DNA of 30,569 bases from Candidatus Aminicenans sakinawicola JGI OTU-1 (GTDB lineage Bacteria; Acidobacteriota; Aminicenantia; Aminicenantales; Aminicenantaceae), in NCBI GenBank assembly GCA_000493965.1, contig AWNV01000039.1, positions 1 through 30,569 of the forward strand, in the 5' to 3' direction. The notes under the pieces were generated by a model. It was not told the origin of the DNA. It searched no databases and saw nothing but the letters and a program-made list of their open reading frames with translations. The position numbers and the translations under genes are program-made. Of this stretch, positions 16,465 through 24,610 are shown piece after piece (the stretch's first letter is position 1; each line of letters opens with the position of its first letter).

Positions 16465-18054
16465 TTGAAAAAGAAGAGAGATTCAAAAAAAGTTACTTCC
16501 TCAAAAAAAGCCTTTAACAAAATAATATTTTCCATTGAACGGATAGGAAATTATTTGCCTCATCCTTTTACTATATTTTTAATTCTGATTATCTTAATTT
16601 TTATTCTTTCCTTTATTCTAAGTCATATCGGAGTCTCTGTTTTCTATACCAGCTTTGACCAGTCAACAAACCAGGAAGTAACCAAGACAGTATCTGTTAC
16701 CAGCCTCTTTGAAAAAGAAATGCTTCAATCTATTATGGGGAATTTTGTTAAAACTTTTGCCTACTTTGCTCCAGTGGGTTTTGTGATCATCATGATTTTA
16801 GGAGTCGGTCTTGCTGAACAAACAGGATTTTTCTCAGCTGCAATTCGACAATTAATTTTTAAAACTCCACCTTTTCTTATCACTTTTGTGATTGCTGTTA
16901 TGGGAATCTGTGCTAATATTGCCTCTGATGCAGGTATAATCATCGCTCCCACTATTGGCGGAGCAATATTCTTAGCCATGAGAAGGCATCCTATTGCAGG
17001 AGTTTGCGCAGGGTATGTCGCTGCCTATGGCGGCTTTTCAGCTAATCTGTTTATTTCAGGCACAGACGTGATTTTAGCTGGAATCACTAAATCTGCTGTC
17101 GGCCATTTTGACATCAATGTCCCGGTTCATCCTTTAATGAATTGGTATGCTATGCTTGGATCAACGGTAATACTGGCTATAGTTGTAACTTTTGTTACAG
17201 AAAAGATTATAGTCCCCTATCTTGGTAAGTATGATCCTCCCTCTGAATTAAAATTATTTCAAAAGGCATCTGACTTTAAACTTGCGCCAAACGAAAAGAA
17301 AGGCTTAAAAGTAACAGCATTGGCAAGCCTGATTTTTCTGATTATTCTTTTGTATATGATTATTCCTTCCAATGGTCTCCTTCGCAATGAGCAGGGAAAA
17401 CTTCTTCCTGATTCCCCCTTAATTTCGGGAATTATTTTTATTATTTTCATCTATTTTTTTATCATAGGCATTGTTTATGGCAAAGCGGCTAAAACTATCC
17501 ATTCAGAGAAGGAAATACCTAAGATGATGGAGAAAGGATTGAGCGGAGTGGCGGGCTTTTTGGTTGTCTGTTTGCCGGCTTCAATATTTATTGATTTATT
17601 CCATAAAAGCAATTTAACAACTATTATTGCTGTAAATGGCGCTAATTTAATTAAAAAAATTCAACTTGGAACGATACCCACTTTATTATTTTTTGCTCTT
17701 ATGTGTGCTGCATTAAATCTATTTATTACCAGTGGTTTTACCAAGTGGTTGATTTTAGCACCAATTTTTATTCCTCTTTTCTTCCAACTAGGTATCAGTC
17801 CAGCAATAACCCAGATGTCTTACAGAATTGGTGATTCAACCACTAATATCATTTCCCCTGTTTCAGCTTATTTGCCATTTTTATTGGGACTACTGGAAAA
17901 ATATAGAAATAAAAATCAGGAGATAGGCATAGGATCTGCCATCTCTCTGATGCTTCCTTATTCTATTTTTCTTCTAATTCTGTGGATTCTCTTTTTGGGA
18001 TTGTGGCTGGTTCTCGGGCTAAACCCAGGACCAGGAGTTTCGCTTTTTATCTGA
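16465..18054 (+). CDS. AbgT-family transporter
   Basis: A 529-residue inner-membrane permease with about a dozen hydrophobic segments. It opens IERIGNYLPHPFTIFLIL, as AbgT/YdaH proteins do, and carries the family blocks FAPVGFVIIMILGVGLAE, ICANIASDAGIIIAPTIGG, YGGFSANLFISGTDV and, near the end, the ITQMSYRIGDSTTNIISP loop. Family members import p-aminobenzoyl-glutamate or export antimetabolites. With a CPG2-like peptidase directly upstream this repeats the known pairing of an AbgT permease with an amidohydrolase that splits the imported conjugate. The start is TTG at 16465, preceded by AAGGGAT. Direction and substrate of transport are inferred from context. Confidence 0.88.
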   Translation: MKKKRDSKKVTSSKKAFNKIIFSIERIGNYLPHPFTIFLILIILIFILSFILSHIGVSVFYTSFDQSTNQEVTKTVSVTSLFEKEMLQSIMGNFVKTFAYFAPVGFVIIMILGVGLAEQTGFFSAAIRQLIFKTPPFLITFVIAVMGICANIASDAGIIIAPTIGGAIFLAMRRHPIAGVCAGYVAAYGGFSANLFISGTDVILAGITKSAVGHFDINVPVHPLMNWYAMLGSTVILAIVVTFVTEKIIVPYLGKYDPPSELKLFQKASDFKLAPNEKKGLKVTALASLIFLIILLYMIIPSNGLLRNEQGKLLPDSPLISGIIFIIFIYFFIIGIVYGKAAKTIHSEKEIPKMMEKGLSGVAGFLVVCLPASIFIDLFHKSNLTTIIAVNGANLIKKIQLGTIPTLLFFALMCAALNLFITSGFTKWLILAPIFIPLFFQLGISPAITQMSYRIGDSTTNIISPVSAYLPFLLGLLEKYRNKNQEIGIGSAISLMLPYSIFLLILWILFLGLWLVLGLNPGPGVSLFI

Positions 18055-18182
18055 TCTTTTGTTAAAATGAGAGTAAGGTGAACATTAACAATTACAGTGT
18101 AAAATTGAAACAAATTAATCATCTCTAATTTGAAATAGACAATAATATTCATAATTAATATTTAAATAAAGGAACTCAAACA

Positions 18183-19787
18183 ATGACAAAAAGCAAAATC
18201 TTCAATATCTTCAATATATCAAAGAGATCCGCAAGGCTTTTATCCATTTTTCTTTTGACATTAGGAGTTACCTCCTATGCCCAGTATTCATCCAATACAG
18301 GGAAAGCTATGGTTGTTGCCTCTAAGCCCGAAGCAGTCCAGGCTGGTTTATCAATTTTAAATCAAGGAGGGAATGCTATAGATGCCGCTGCAGCAACATC
18401 ATTTGCTTTGATGGTAACTGACCCTGCCATGTGCAGCCTGGCAGGCCGCTCTCAGATTCTTATTTATTTGAGCGGTGGAAAAGTTGTCGGTATTGATGGG
18501 GCAACTCAATCTCCAAGGTTAGCTGAAGAGCCGGCAAAAATCGGCCATGGATACAGAACCTGTGCCATTCCCGGAAGCCCAGCCGCCCTGGAAGAAATGG
18601 TTGTTCGATATGGATCTTTGCCATTAAAGACAATAATGAAGCCAGCTATTCAACTTGCGAGAAATGGATTTATTATCAAAAAAGACTATCAAGATTTGTT
18701 CCGGAATCTAGGGAAATTTTTCCGCCTTTACCCTGGAACAGCTAAACATTTCTTAAAGGAAGACGGGACATTTTATGCTGAAGGCGAGAAATTTACTCAG
18801 CCAGCGCTGGCAAAAACCCTAGAAATAATTGCCGATGAAGGCGCTGGGACTTTATACAAAGGAAAACTTGCTCAAGCTTTATTAAGCGACATGATAAATA
18901 ATAATGGTTTAATCAGAGAAGATGATCTTGCCCAATACCGGCCATTTCCAGGCAAGATACTTCAAGGAAATTATCGCGGTTACAAAATCATTAGCCGCGG
19001 CGATCAATGTGATGGAGCATCGGTTATTGAAATGCTCCAGATATTAGAACATTTTCCTTTGTCTGAATTGAAGCCTGATGACCCACTTTACCTTCATCTT
19101 TTGGCTCAAGCCATATATATCGGGCACTCAGATGAATATCTGCCCGATTGGCAGCAAATCTCAAAAGCCCTGGCAGCACGTCGTGTCCGGGAGATTGATA
19201 AAAACAAAGCCTTTCCCGTTCCGATAAAACCTAAAGATAAAAGAGAAGAAGGTGAAACCACTCATCTTTCTGTTTGCGATGACAAAGGAAATGTAGTCTC
19301 TATTACCCAATCCATTGGCCCCTCTTTTGGCACCAAGGTTGCTAATCCAGAGCTTGGATTTTTTTATGCTTACAGTTATGATATGAATACCGATCCTATC
19401 CCCTATCAGCGAGAAAAAACAAGTCAATCTCCAACTATAGTCCTTTATAAAGGAAAACCATTTCTTGTCTTAGGTTCTGCTGGAAGCAGTCGAATTCCAG
19501 CCTCTATTGTCCAGACTATTATTAATATCATTGACCATAAAATGACTATAGAAAAAGCAGTGTCAGCACCCAGGCTATTTCTCACAGAGCAAGAATTGCG
19601 ATTGGAAGCTTTTGAACTGCCAGAATTTAGCCTGCAGAAGCTTAAAAAGTTAGGATACAATATTAAAATTTACAGGGAATTGAATAGGTGGTTTGGTAGA
19701 GTTAATGCCATTTTAATTGACAGTTTAACAAAAAAAATATATGGTGCTGCTGATCCCAGAGATTATTGGGCTTTAGGAAGGTTTTAA
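18183..19787 (+). CDS. Gamma-glutamyltransferase homologue with altered substrate pocket
   Basis: A 534-residue Ntn-hydrolase with a signal peptide (to about SYAQ, residue 34). The family N terminus AMVVASKPEAVQAGLSIL and NAIDAAAATSFAL is present. The autoprocessing nucleophile is Thr359 in GETTHLSVCDDKGN, and TSQSPTIVLYKGKP with LGSAGSSRIP gives the oxyanion region. The Arg that binds the gamma-glutamyl carboxylate in E. coli GGT (IDFREMAP) is missing: here the segment reads IDGATQSP with Ala107 at that place. The Gly-rich NLGGGG loop is also changed (SLAGRS). It should mature and hydrolyse an amide outside the cytoplasm, but classical glutathione activity is doubtful. It is last in the plus-strand run and is followed by a terminator. 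Confidence 0.85.
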   Translation: MTKSKIFNIFNISKRSARLLSIFLLTLGVTSYAQYSSNTGKAMVVASKPEAVQAGLSILNQGGNAIDAAAATSFALMVTDPAMCSLAGRSQILIYLSGGKVVGIDGATQSPRLAEEPAKIGHGYRTCAIPGSPAALEEMVVRYGSLPLKTIMKPAIQLARNGFIIKKDYQDLFRNLGKFFRLYPGTAKHFLKEDGTFYAEGEKFTQPALAKTLEIIADEGAGTLYKGKLAQALLSDMINNNGLIREDDLAQYRPFPGKILQGNYRGYKIISRGDQCDGASVIEMLQILEHFPLSELKPDDPLYLHLLAQAIYIGHSDEYLPDWQQISKALAARRVREIDKNKAFPVPIKPKDKREEGETTHLSVCDDKGNVVSITQSIGPSFGTKVANPELGFFYAYSYDMNTDPIPYQREKTSQSPTIVLYKGKPFLVLGSAGSSRIPASIVQTIINIIDHKMTIEKAVSAPRLFLTEQELRLEAFELPEFSLQKLKKLGYNIKIYRELNRWFGRVNAILIDSLTKKIYGAADPRDYWALGRF

Positions 19788-19795
19788 ATTAAAGC

Positions 19796-19820
19796 AAATC
19801 GAAAATTATCGGTTTTTTTT
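19796..19820 (+). terminator. Rho-independent terminator after the GGT gene
   Basis: AAATCGA pairs with TCGGTTT (one G-T pair) around a 6-base loop and is followed by a run of T. It starts 9 bases after the GGT stop and separates the cassette from the regulator gene. Confidence 0.65.
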
Positions 19821-19889
19821 ATTAAATCTCTAATAAATAAATGAAAATTTTATTGATAGTTGATATTACATTTATTAAAATGTAAAAAA

Positions 19890-20534
19890 ATGGAAGAAAA
19901 GCTCTATAGAAATGAAACTTCTCTCACCATAAGTGATAAAATTTTTAATTATCTTAAAGAATCAATAATTAAAAATAAAATTAAACCAAATCAAAGGATT
20001 AATGAAAAAAAGATAGCTGTTCTATTTAATTCAAGTACCACACCAGTAAGGGAAGCAATCTTAAGGCTTTCCGCAGAAGGTTTCATCGAAATCAGTCGAT
20101 ACCGGCATACTATTGTCAAAGAGATTTCTTCCACAGAATTACAGGAAATGTATGAAGTTATGACTATATTGGATTATCAGGCTCTTAAGTTAGCAATTAA
20201 AGAATTAACAGATGAGAATCTGCAGAAGATAGAGGATTTAACTATAGAATTGGAAAAACTTTGTAGTGTTGACTCATTAGAGGAATATCTTGATCTAAAC
20301 GCTCTTATTCATACAAGCATCTGGAAAGTGATTAAAAACAAATTTTTTTATTCAACATTGCTTCAGGTATATGACCAGATACAAAGGTATACATATGCAC
20401 GATATTCTGTTTTTATGAAGCATGGAGCTTTAAAGGAATCCTTAATCAAGCATAAAAATCTGTTAAAAGCATTAAAATCAAAAGATAGTTCAAATTTATT
20501 AAAACTTGTTAAAGAACACTGGAAAGTCTCCTGA
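19890..20534 (+). CDS. GntR-family regulator, FadR/FCD subfamily
   Basis: A 214-residue DNA-binding protein. The N-terminal winged helix reads LTISDKIFNYLKESIIKNKI, then INEKKIAVLFNSSTTPVREA and ILRLSAEGFIEIS, the classic GntR pattern. The all-helical C-terminal half (about 90-210) has the FCD layout, with LDLNALIHTSIW and a final KEHWKVS that would supply His residues for the ligand or metal site. FCD regulators usually sense an organic acid or amino acid and repress neighbouring genes. The ATG at 19890 is preferred; an in-frame TTG at 19860 would add ten residues, and neither has a clear ribosome binding site. As last gene of the AT-rich cassette it is the likely controller of it. No operator was identified with confidence. 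Confidence 0.82.
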   Translation: MEEKLYRNETSLTISDKIFNYLKESIIKNKIKPNQRINEKKIAVLFNSSTTPVREAILRLSAEGFIEISRYRHTIVKEISSTELQEMYEVMTILDYQALKLAIKELTDENLQKIEDLTIELEKLCSVDSLEEYLDLNALIHTSIWKVIKNKFFYSTLLQVYDQIQRYTYARYSVFMKHGALKESLIKHKNLLKALKSKDSSNLLKLVKEHWKVS

Positions 20535-20568
20535 CCAATAAAATCAAAAAATTCAGGGAGGGTTTCCT

Positions 20569-20793
20569 TTGTTCTATCTTTCCCTACCCAGATTACTCGC
20601 TCTTTATGATAATAAACACTCGATGAAAGTTGACCGCAGCCACAAACAACCGATCCTCAATTTCATCAACGGCAAGCGGACGGTCACCATGATCCGCAAC
20701 TTGGTTATTGCTGAGACGGACAGAGACCTGGATTTTAAAAGTCTGATGAGATACCTTGATTTCCTAAAAGCGATCGGCTGGATCACATGCTGA
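20569..20793 (+). pseudogene. Winged-helix-like C-terminal remnant or small protein
   Basis: Seventy-four residues from a TTG preceded by GGGAGGG. The part FINGKRTVTMIRNLVIAET, then LMRYLDFLKAIGWI, resembles small winged-helix folds of the PqqD/HTH_47 kind that often form protein C termini. The frame is open upstream to a stop at 20539 and higher in GC than the regulator gene before it, so I read it as the tail of a gene cut off at the edge of the AT-rich cassette. A real small protein cannot be excluded. Confidence 0.4.
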
Positions 20794-20866
20794 TATGGGA
20801 TATTAAGGAAGTATTGCGCGTTTGATAGAATACTAGGATCTGCATAAACGACTGTGCAACAAATAG

Positions 20867-20992
20867 AAAATTCTTCATCCGGTTTCTGAATCCTTAGGCA
20901 CAATAGAAGCTCCGGCTGGGGGAAGAAACAGTGAGATCCTAAATCAGATACGAGAGGAGGTTCGGGCCATCAGAAAGGCACTGGATAAATAA
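20867..20992 (+). pseudogene. Short C-terminal coding remnant
   Basis: The frame reads KILHPVSESLGTIEAPAGG and then SEILNQIREEVRAIRKALDK before TAA. The regular amphipathic end looks like real protein, but it has no start codon and a stop immediately upstream. I do not recognise the parent gene. The rest of 20535-21017 holds nothing else that I can name. Confidence 0.35.
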
Positions 20993-21017
20993 GGAGAATT
21001 GTTTTACAATAGATTTG

Positions 21018-21254
21018 ATGGCTGAAAAAAACGGCGGATTCAGGTTGGAAGTAAACGCCTCACCTGGTCGAGATCAGTTGTTTCTTTATCCCATGTTCTT
21101 TATCCTGGCTTTTATTCTTCCGCCCCTTCTTTTATTCCTACCGGTCCTTTTTTATCTTTTACTGGTCTATTTCTTCCAGGAAAGTTTTCCTTTACTCACT
21201 CTGAAACCGCAACACATATACAGGTTTTCTTCCTCCCGGGATCCTCCCGCATAA
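21018..21254 (+). CDS. Small membrane protein upstream of the SecA-like gene
   Basis: Seventy-eight residues. A polar N terminus (about 1-22) is followed by about 37 strongly hydrophobic residues with a double Pro in the middle (FILAFILPPLLLFLPVLF), enough for a hairpin of two membrane passes, then a polar tail ending SSSRDPPA. The ribosome binding site AAGGAG at 20991 is too far away to support the ATG well. It ends 59 bases before the SecA-like gene on the same strand and could be its membrane partner. No family recognised. Confidence 0.5.
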   Translation: MAEKNGGFRLEVNASPGRDQLFLYPMFFILAFILPPLLLFLPVLFYLLLVYFFQESFPLLTLKPQHIYRFSSSRDPPA

Positions 21255-21313
21255 ATATTCCTTTCTATACTTTTTCTATCTACCCAAAGAGATTTAATGT
21301 GAGGATTATTAAG

Positions 21314-23716
21314 ATGAAATTAGATTTCATAAGAATCAAGGATACTTTTAATAAATTGAGCGGGATCCCGATAGAGCTTGACCTCAGTGAATACCGCAGG
21401 CAGCTCAGGTTGATCAATAAACAATGCCTGACAGGGGAAACCGATGCCTCACTGCAAAAGCGATCTTCCGGTTTAATGACCCGGGCTAGAGAAGGAACCC
21501 CACTGAATGAGCTCCTTACCGAGGCCTATGCCCTGGTACGTGAGGCCTCCCGACGAACCCTTGGCCTGCGCCCTTTTGATGTCCAGGTAATGGCCGGAAT
21601 TGCTATGCACCGGGGAAGACTGGTCGAAATGCAGACAGGTGAAGGCAAGACCCTGGCTGCGGTCTTCCCGGCTTATTTAAATGCTCTGTCCGGACGTGGA
21701 GTGCATATTCATACTTTTAATGATTACCTGGCCCGGCGGGATGCGGCCTGGATGGGACCGATATACCGGTTCCTGGGATTAAGAGTCGGGTGCATCCAGG
21801 AGAGACAAGGACGTAAGGAAAGACAAAATGCTTATAATGCGGATATCACATATTCCACAGCAAAAGAAGCCGGGTTTGATTTCCTGCGGGATAATCTCTG
21901 TTATGAGTCAGATGACCAGGTTCACCGTCCCTTTCATTTTGCCATTGTTGACGAGGCTGATTCGCTCCTTATCGATGAAGCCTGGGTTCCGCTGGTGATT
22001 GCCGGGATGACTGAAGAAGTAACGGCGAATTCTTTTCATCCAGCCGAAATAGTGAGAAACCTTAAACCGGAGATCGATTACTATACGGATGATGGGAAGC
22101 GCAATGTCTTTCTGACAGATAAAGGAGTAAAACGTATCGAAGCCGTGCTCGGATGCGGGAATCTCTTTCAGCACAAAAATTTTGAACATCTTACCATGAT
22201 TAACCTTGCGCTGCACGCCGAAGCACTGTTGCAGCGGGATGTGGATTACATAGTGCGCAGTGGTGCAGTCGAGATAGTGGATGAATTCACAGGCCGTGTT
22301 GTGAAAGACCGGCACTGGCCGGACGGGCTTCAGGCTGCGGTCGAAGCCAAGGAAAAGCTGAATTTACAGAAGGGAGGCACCATTCTGGGCTCGATAACGC
22401 TGCAGCATTTTATGCGTCTGTATCCAAAGCTCTGTGGGATGACAGCTACCGCTCGATCCGCGGCGTCTGAGTTAAAAACATTCTATGACCTAAAAGTCGT
22501 GGTTATCTCTCCCAACAGACCCTGTATTAGGAGGGATCTCCCCGACATAGTCTTTACTGATAAGAAGGCCAAGAGCCAAGCCCTGATCGCGGAGATCGTC
22601 CAGACGCATTCCACCGGCCGCCCGGTACTGGTGGGAACCGCCAGTGTGGAAGAGTCGGAAAAACTGGCAGAAAAACTTAAGAAGTCCGGTATAAAGTGCT
22701 GCGTGCTCAATGCTAAAAATAATGAGCTGGAAGCTGGAATAATTGCCAGGGCGGGTGCGCCTGGAGCAGTGACAATCTCCACTAATATGGCGGGACGCGG
22801 TACAGACATTAAACTTGGGGGGAATGATGAACAGGAAAGGGACAGTGTCGTTTCCCTGGGAGGACTGTATGTCATCGGCACCAACCGCCACGAGAGCATC
22901 CGTATCGACCGCCAGTTGCGCGGACGTGCCGGCCGTCAAGGGGACCCCGGAGAATCCCGTTTTTTTATCAGCCTGGAAGATAACTTGATCGAACGTTACA
23001 GGATCGACAGGCTTATCCCATCAGTCTTGCGATCAAAGGGAAAAAGTAAGGTCATTGATCATCCCATTGTAAACCGGGAGATCGCCCGGGGACAGCGTAT
23101 CGTAGAGGGGCAGAATTTTGAGATACGCAAGACACTCTGGGAATATTCCTCACTGGTGGAACATCACCGGAAAAGAATGTATCAACATCGCTGCGATGTA
23201 CTTACGGGAAATTCACGGAAAAGCATGCTTGCCGAGAGAGCTCCAGAGAAATATGCGCTTCCGAGTTCTCAACTAGGGAAAGAGCGTATGTCTAAACTCG
23301 AACAGCACATTTCTCTTTTCCATATAGACCGGAGCTGGTCCGAACACCTGGCTAAAATCAACGATGTAAGGGAGAGCATCCATCTTGTCAGCGTAGCCGG
23401 GGAGTCTCCCCTGAATGAATTTCATAGAATAATCGTAGATGCCTTTCTTGAACTGGAACAGATTATCGATGACAGGATCATAGAGACATTTAATGCCCTG
23501 GAGATAACAGTGGACGGTGTTGACCTGGAAAAGAAGAATCTCAAAGGCCCATCATCCACCTGGACTTATTTGGTTAATGACAACCAGTTCGGTTCCTGGG
23601 TCAAAATGCTAAATGGAAGTAATATTGGTTTTACTGCAGGTGCCGCTGCAGCTTATAACGGACCGCTTTTTATCATCCTGAGTATCCTACGTCGTTTTCA
23701 CAAAAAGAAAAAATAG
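21314..23716 (+). CDS. SecA-like preprotein translocase ATPase (accessory SecA)
   Basis: An 800-residue SecA homologue. Walker A is QTGEGKT with Lys112 and the DEAD-type motif is VDEADSLLIDEA with Asp213. ATYSTAKEAGFDFLRDN-like and GMTATARSAASEL segments, TISTNMAGRGTDIKLGG and QLRGRAGRQGDPG give the helicase motifs of both nucleotide-binding folds. The protein-crosslinking region and the scaffold (SLFHIDRSWSEHL) are present. It lacks the C-terminal Cys-rich SEC-C zinc motif of housekeeping SecA and instead ends in a hydrophobic stretch and RRFHKKKK, a possible tail anchor. The ATG at 21314 is preferred to a GTG five codons earlier; GAGG lies about ten bases upstream. It probably exports a limited set of proteins; the client is not evident. 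Confidence 0.88.
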   Translation: MKLDFIRIKDTFNKLSGIPIELDLSEYRRQLRLINKQCLTGETDASLQKRSSGLMTRAREGTPLNELLTEAYALVREASRRTLGLRPFDVQVMAGIAMHRGRLVEMQTGEGKTLAAVFPAYLNALSGRGVHIHTFNDYLARRDAAWMGPIYRFLGLRVGCIQERQGRKERQNAYNADITYSTAKEAGFDFLRDNLCYESDDQVHRPFHFAIVDEADSLLIDEAWVPLVIAGMTEEVTANSFHPAEIVRNLKPEIDYYTDDGKRNVFLTDKGVKRIEAVLGCGNLFQHKNFEHLTMINLALHAEALLQRDVDYIVRSGAVEIVDEFTGRVVKDRHWPDGLQAAVEAKEKLNLQKGGTILGSITLQHFMRLYPKLCGMTATARSAASELKTFYDLKVVVISPNRPCIRRDLPDIVFTDKKAKSQALIAEIVQTHSTGRPVLVGTASVEESEKLAEKLKKSGIKCCVLNAKNNELEAGIIARAGAPGAVTISTNMAGRGTDIKLGGNDEQERDSVVSLGGLYVIGTNRHESIRIDRQLRGRAGRQGDPGESRFFISLEDNLIERYRIDRLIPSVLRSKGKSKVIDHPIVNREIARGQRIVEGQNFEIRKTLWEYSSLVEHHRKRMYQHRCDVLTGNSRKSMLAERAPEKYALPSSQLGKERMSKLEQHISLFHIDRSWSEHLAKINDVRESIHLVSVAGESPLNEFHRIIVDAFLELEQIIDDRIIETFNALEITVDGVDLEKKNLKGPSSTWTYLVNDNQFGSWVKMLNGSNIGFTAGAAAAYNGPLFIILSILRRFHKKKK

Positions 23717-23810
23717 GGGATTAACAAATTATAGATCGAAACATTGAATACAGAAATTAAATCGATTAAAATACTATTCGGCATTAACCCTGGATTATTC
23801 ACGAGTCGAG

Positions 23811-23890
23811 GTTGCTGCAGATGCAAGGCACAGCACATGAAGTTGTGGTCCTTCACCACGAATGTGCTGTAACACAGCAGATGCGGTAAG
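23811..23890. repeat. Imperfect palindromic intergenic element
   Basis: CAGCACAT (23831-23838) pairs with ATGTGCTG (23862-23869), and inside it GTGGT (23845-23849) pairs with ACCAC (23855-23859). Outer parts (TTGCTGCAGATGC and CAGCAGATGCGGTAA) also partly mirror each other. It follows the SecA-like gene and resembles REP-like elements of the GCAGATGCAAGGC type that I recall from other bacteria. It may also work as a terminator, although no T run follows. Confidence 0.5.
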
Positions 23891-23914
23891 ATCGGCTCGC
23901 CCAAAAGGGAAAAA

Positions 23915-23943
23915 TTGCCGATAATAGATTTAAATTATATTAT
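23915..23943 (+). promoter_or_regulatory. Candidate promoter of the lipoprotein/sulfatase gene
   Basis: TTGCCG (23915-23920), 17 bases, TATTAT (23938-23943). Distance to the ATG at 24053 is about 110 bases. Its position argues against a gene start at 23915. Confidence 0.35.
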
Positions 23944-24011
23944 CGATCTTATTGAGGATAAACTAGTTATGAGGATTTCTTGGAGAACGATCAAAGCTAG
24001 GTTTAATTGTT

Positions 24012-24045
24012 ATAACTTATCAGCAATTTTTATGAATAATTCAGG
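24012..24045 (+). repeat. 34-bp exact direct repeat, copy 2
   Basis: Identical to 52-85. Here it ends eight bases before the ATG of the lipoprotein gene, so it makes up the translation leader of that gene. Confidence 0.75.
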
Positions 24046-24052
24046 TATATTG

Positions 24053-24568
24053 ATGCTCATAAAAAAAAGTAATCTTATCATTCTGTTTTCCTTATTTTTC
24101 CTGTGTAATTGTGCAAAATCCCCTTTATCCGAATTTAAATTCTACAGATTAATTGATAATCTTAATAAAGAAAATATTCTCCATTCACCACTAATTCAAG
24201 TTCCCCAAAAAACGGAAGAATCACACAAAGTATTCCCTTTAAAGTCTTATCCAATTTCGGATTTAGGTTCTGGAGACAATCCTTTTGGAATTAAGAGAAA
24301 ACTAAAACTTGCTAGAGAAGAAATAAACGTACTTTTTTCTCCCCCTAAGAGTAAATTCACATTCAACCTTAATATTCCAGAAAATTCCGTATTAGAATTT
24401 GGGATCGGCACAATCAGGGATGAAAACTCAGAAGAACTTATCAAATCTTCTGGAAACGAAGAAAGAGGTACTACTTTTATTGTTTCCATTGAAACAAAAG
24501 GAAGAAAAAAGACAATTTATCAAAAACACATTCCATTTCCTACTAAAGATGAAAAGCATTTTTTTTAA
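24053..24568 (+). CDS. Lipoprotein N-terminal half of a sulfatase-superfamily protein (split gene)
   Basis: A 171-residue frame. MLIKKSNLIILFSLFFLCNC is a lipoprotein signal peptide with the likely lipid Cys at 20. The remainder is a beta-rich domain (FTFNLNIPENSVLEFGIGTI, TTFIVSIETKGRKKTIYQ) like the jelly-roll part that precedes the catalytic domain in many secreted sulfatase-like proteins. The frame ends at TAA (24566-24568), but the same frame continues without a break through VDIPHAQENVEMSLVTEGGE into the catalytic domain starting at 24611. The two pieces are best read as one gene of about 655 codons carrying a single nonsense codon at position 172. Confidence 0.65.
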   Translation: MLIKKSNLIILFSLFFLCNCAKSPLSEFKFYRLIDNLNKENILHSPLIQVPQKTEESHKVFPLKSYPISDLGSGDNPFGIKRKLKLAREEINVLFSPPKSKFTFNLNIPENSVLEFGIGTIRDENSEELIKSSGNEERGTTFIVSIETKGRKKTIYQKHIPFPTKDEKHFF

Positions 24569-24610
24569 AAGTATTGTGTCGATATTCCTCATGCTCAGGA
24601 AAATGTAGAA

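Noticed and set aside
20604..20903. 99-codon minus-strand frame opposite the winged-helix-like remnant
   Set aside because: No motif or start signal; the opposite strand gives protein-like sequence.
21908..22939. Minus-strand frames of 135-149 codons opposite the SecA-like gene
   Set aside because: They overlap conserved helicase motifs on the other strand and have no motif of their own.
23915..24052. 46-residue N-terminal extension of the lipoprotein
   Set aside because: It would cover a promoter-like pair and the 34-bp repeat and would bury a perfect lipoprotein signal peptide inside the protein.
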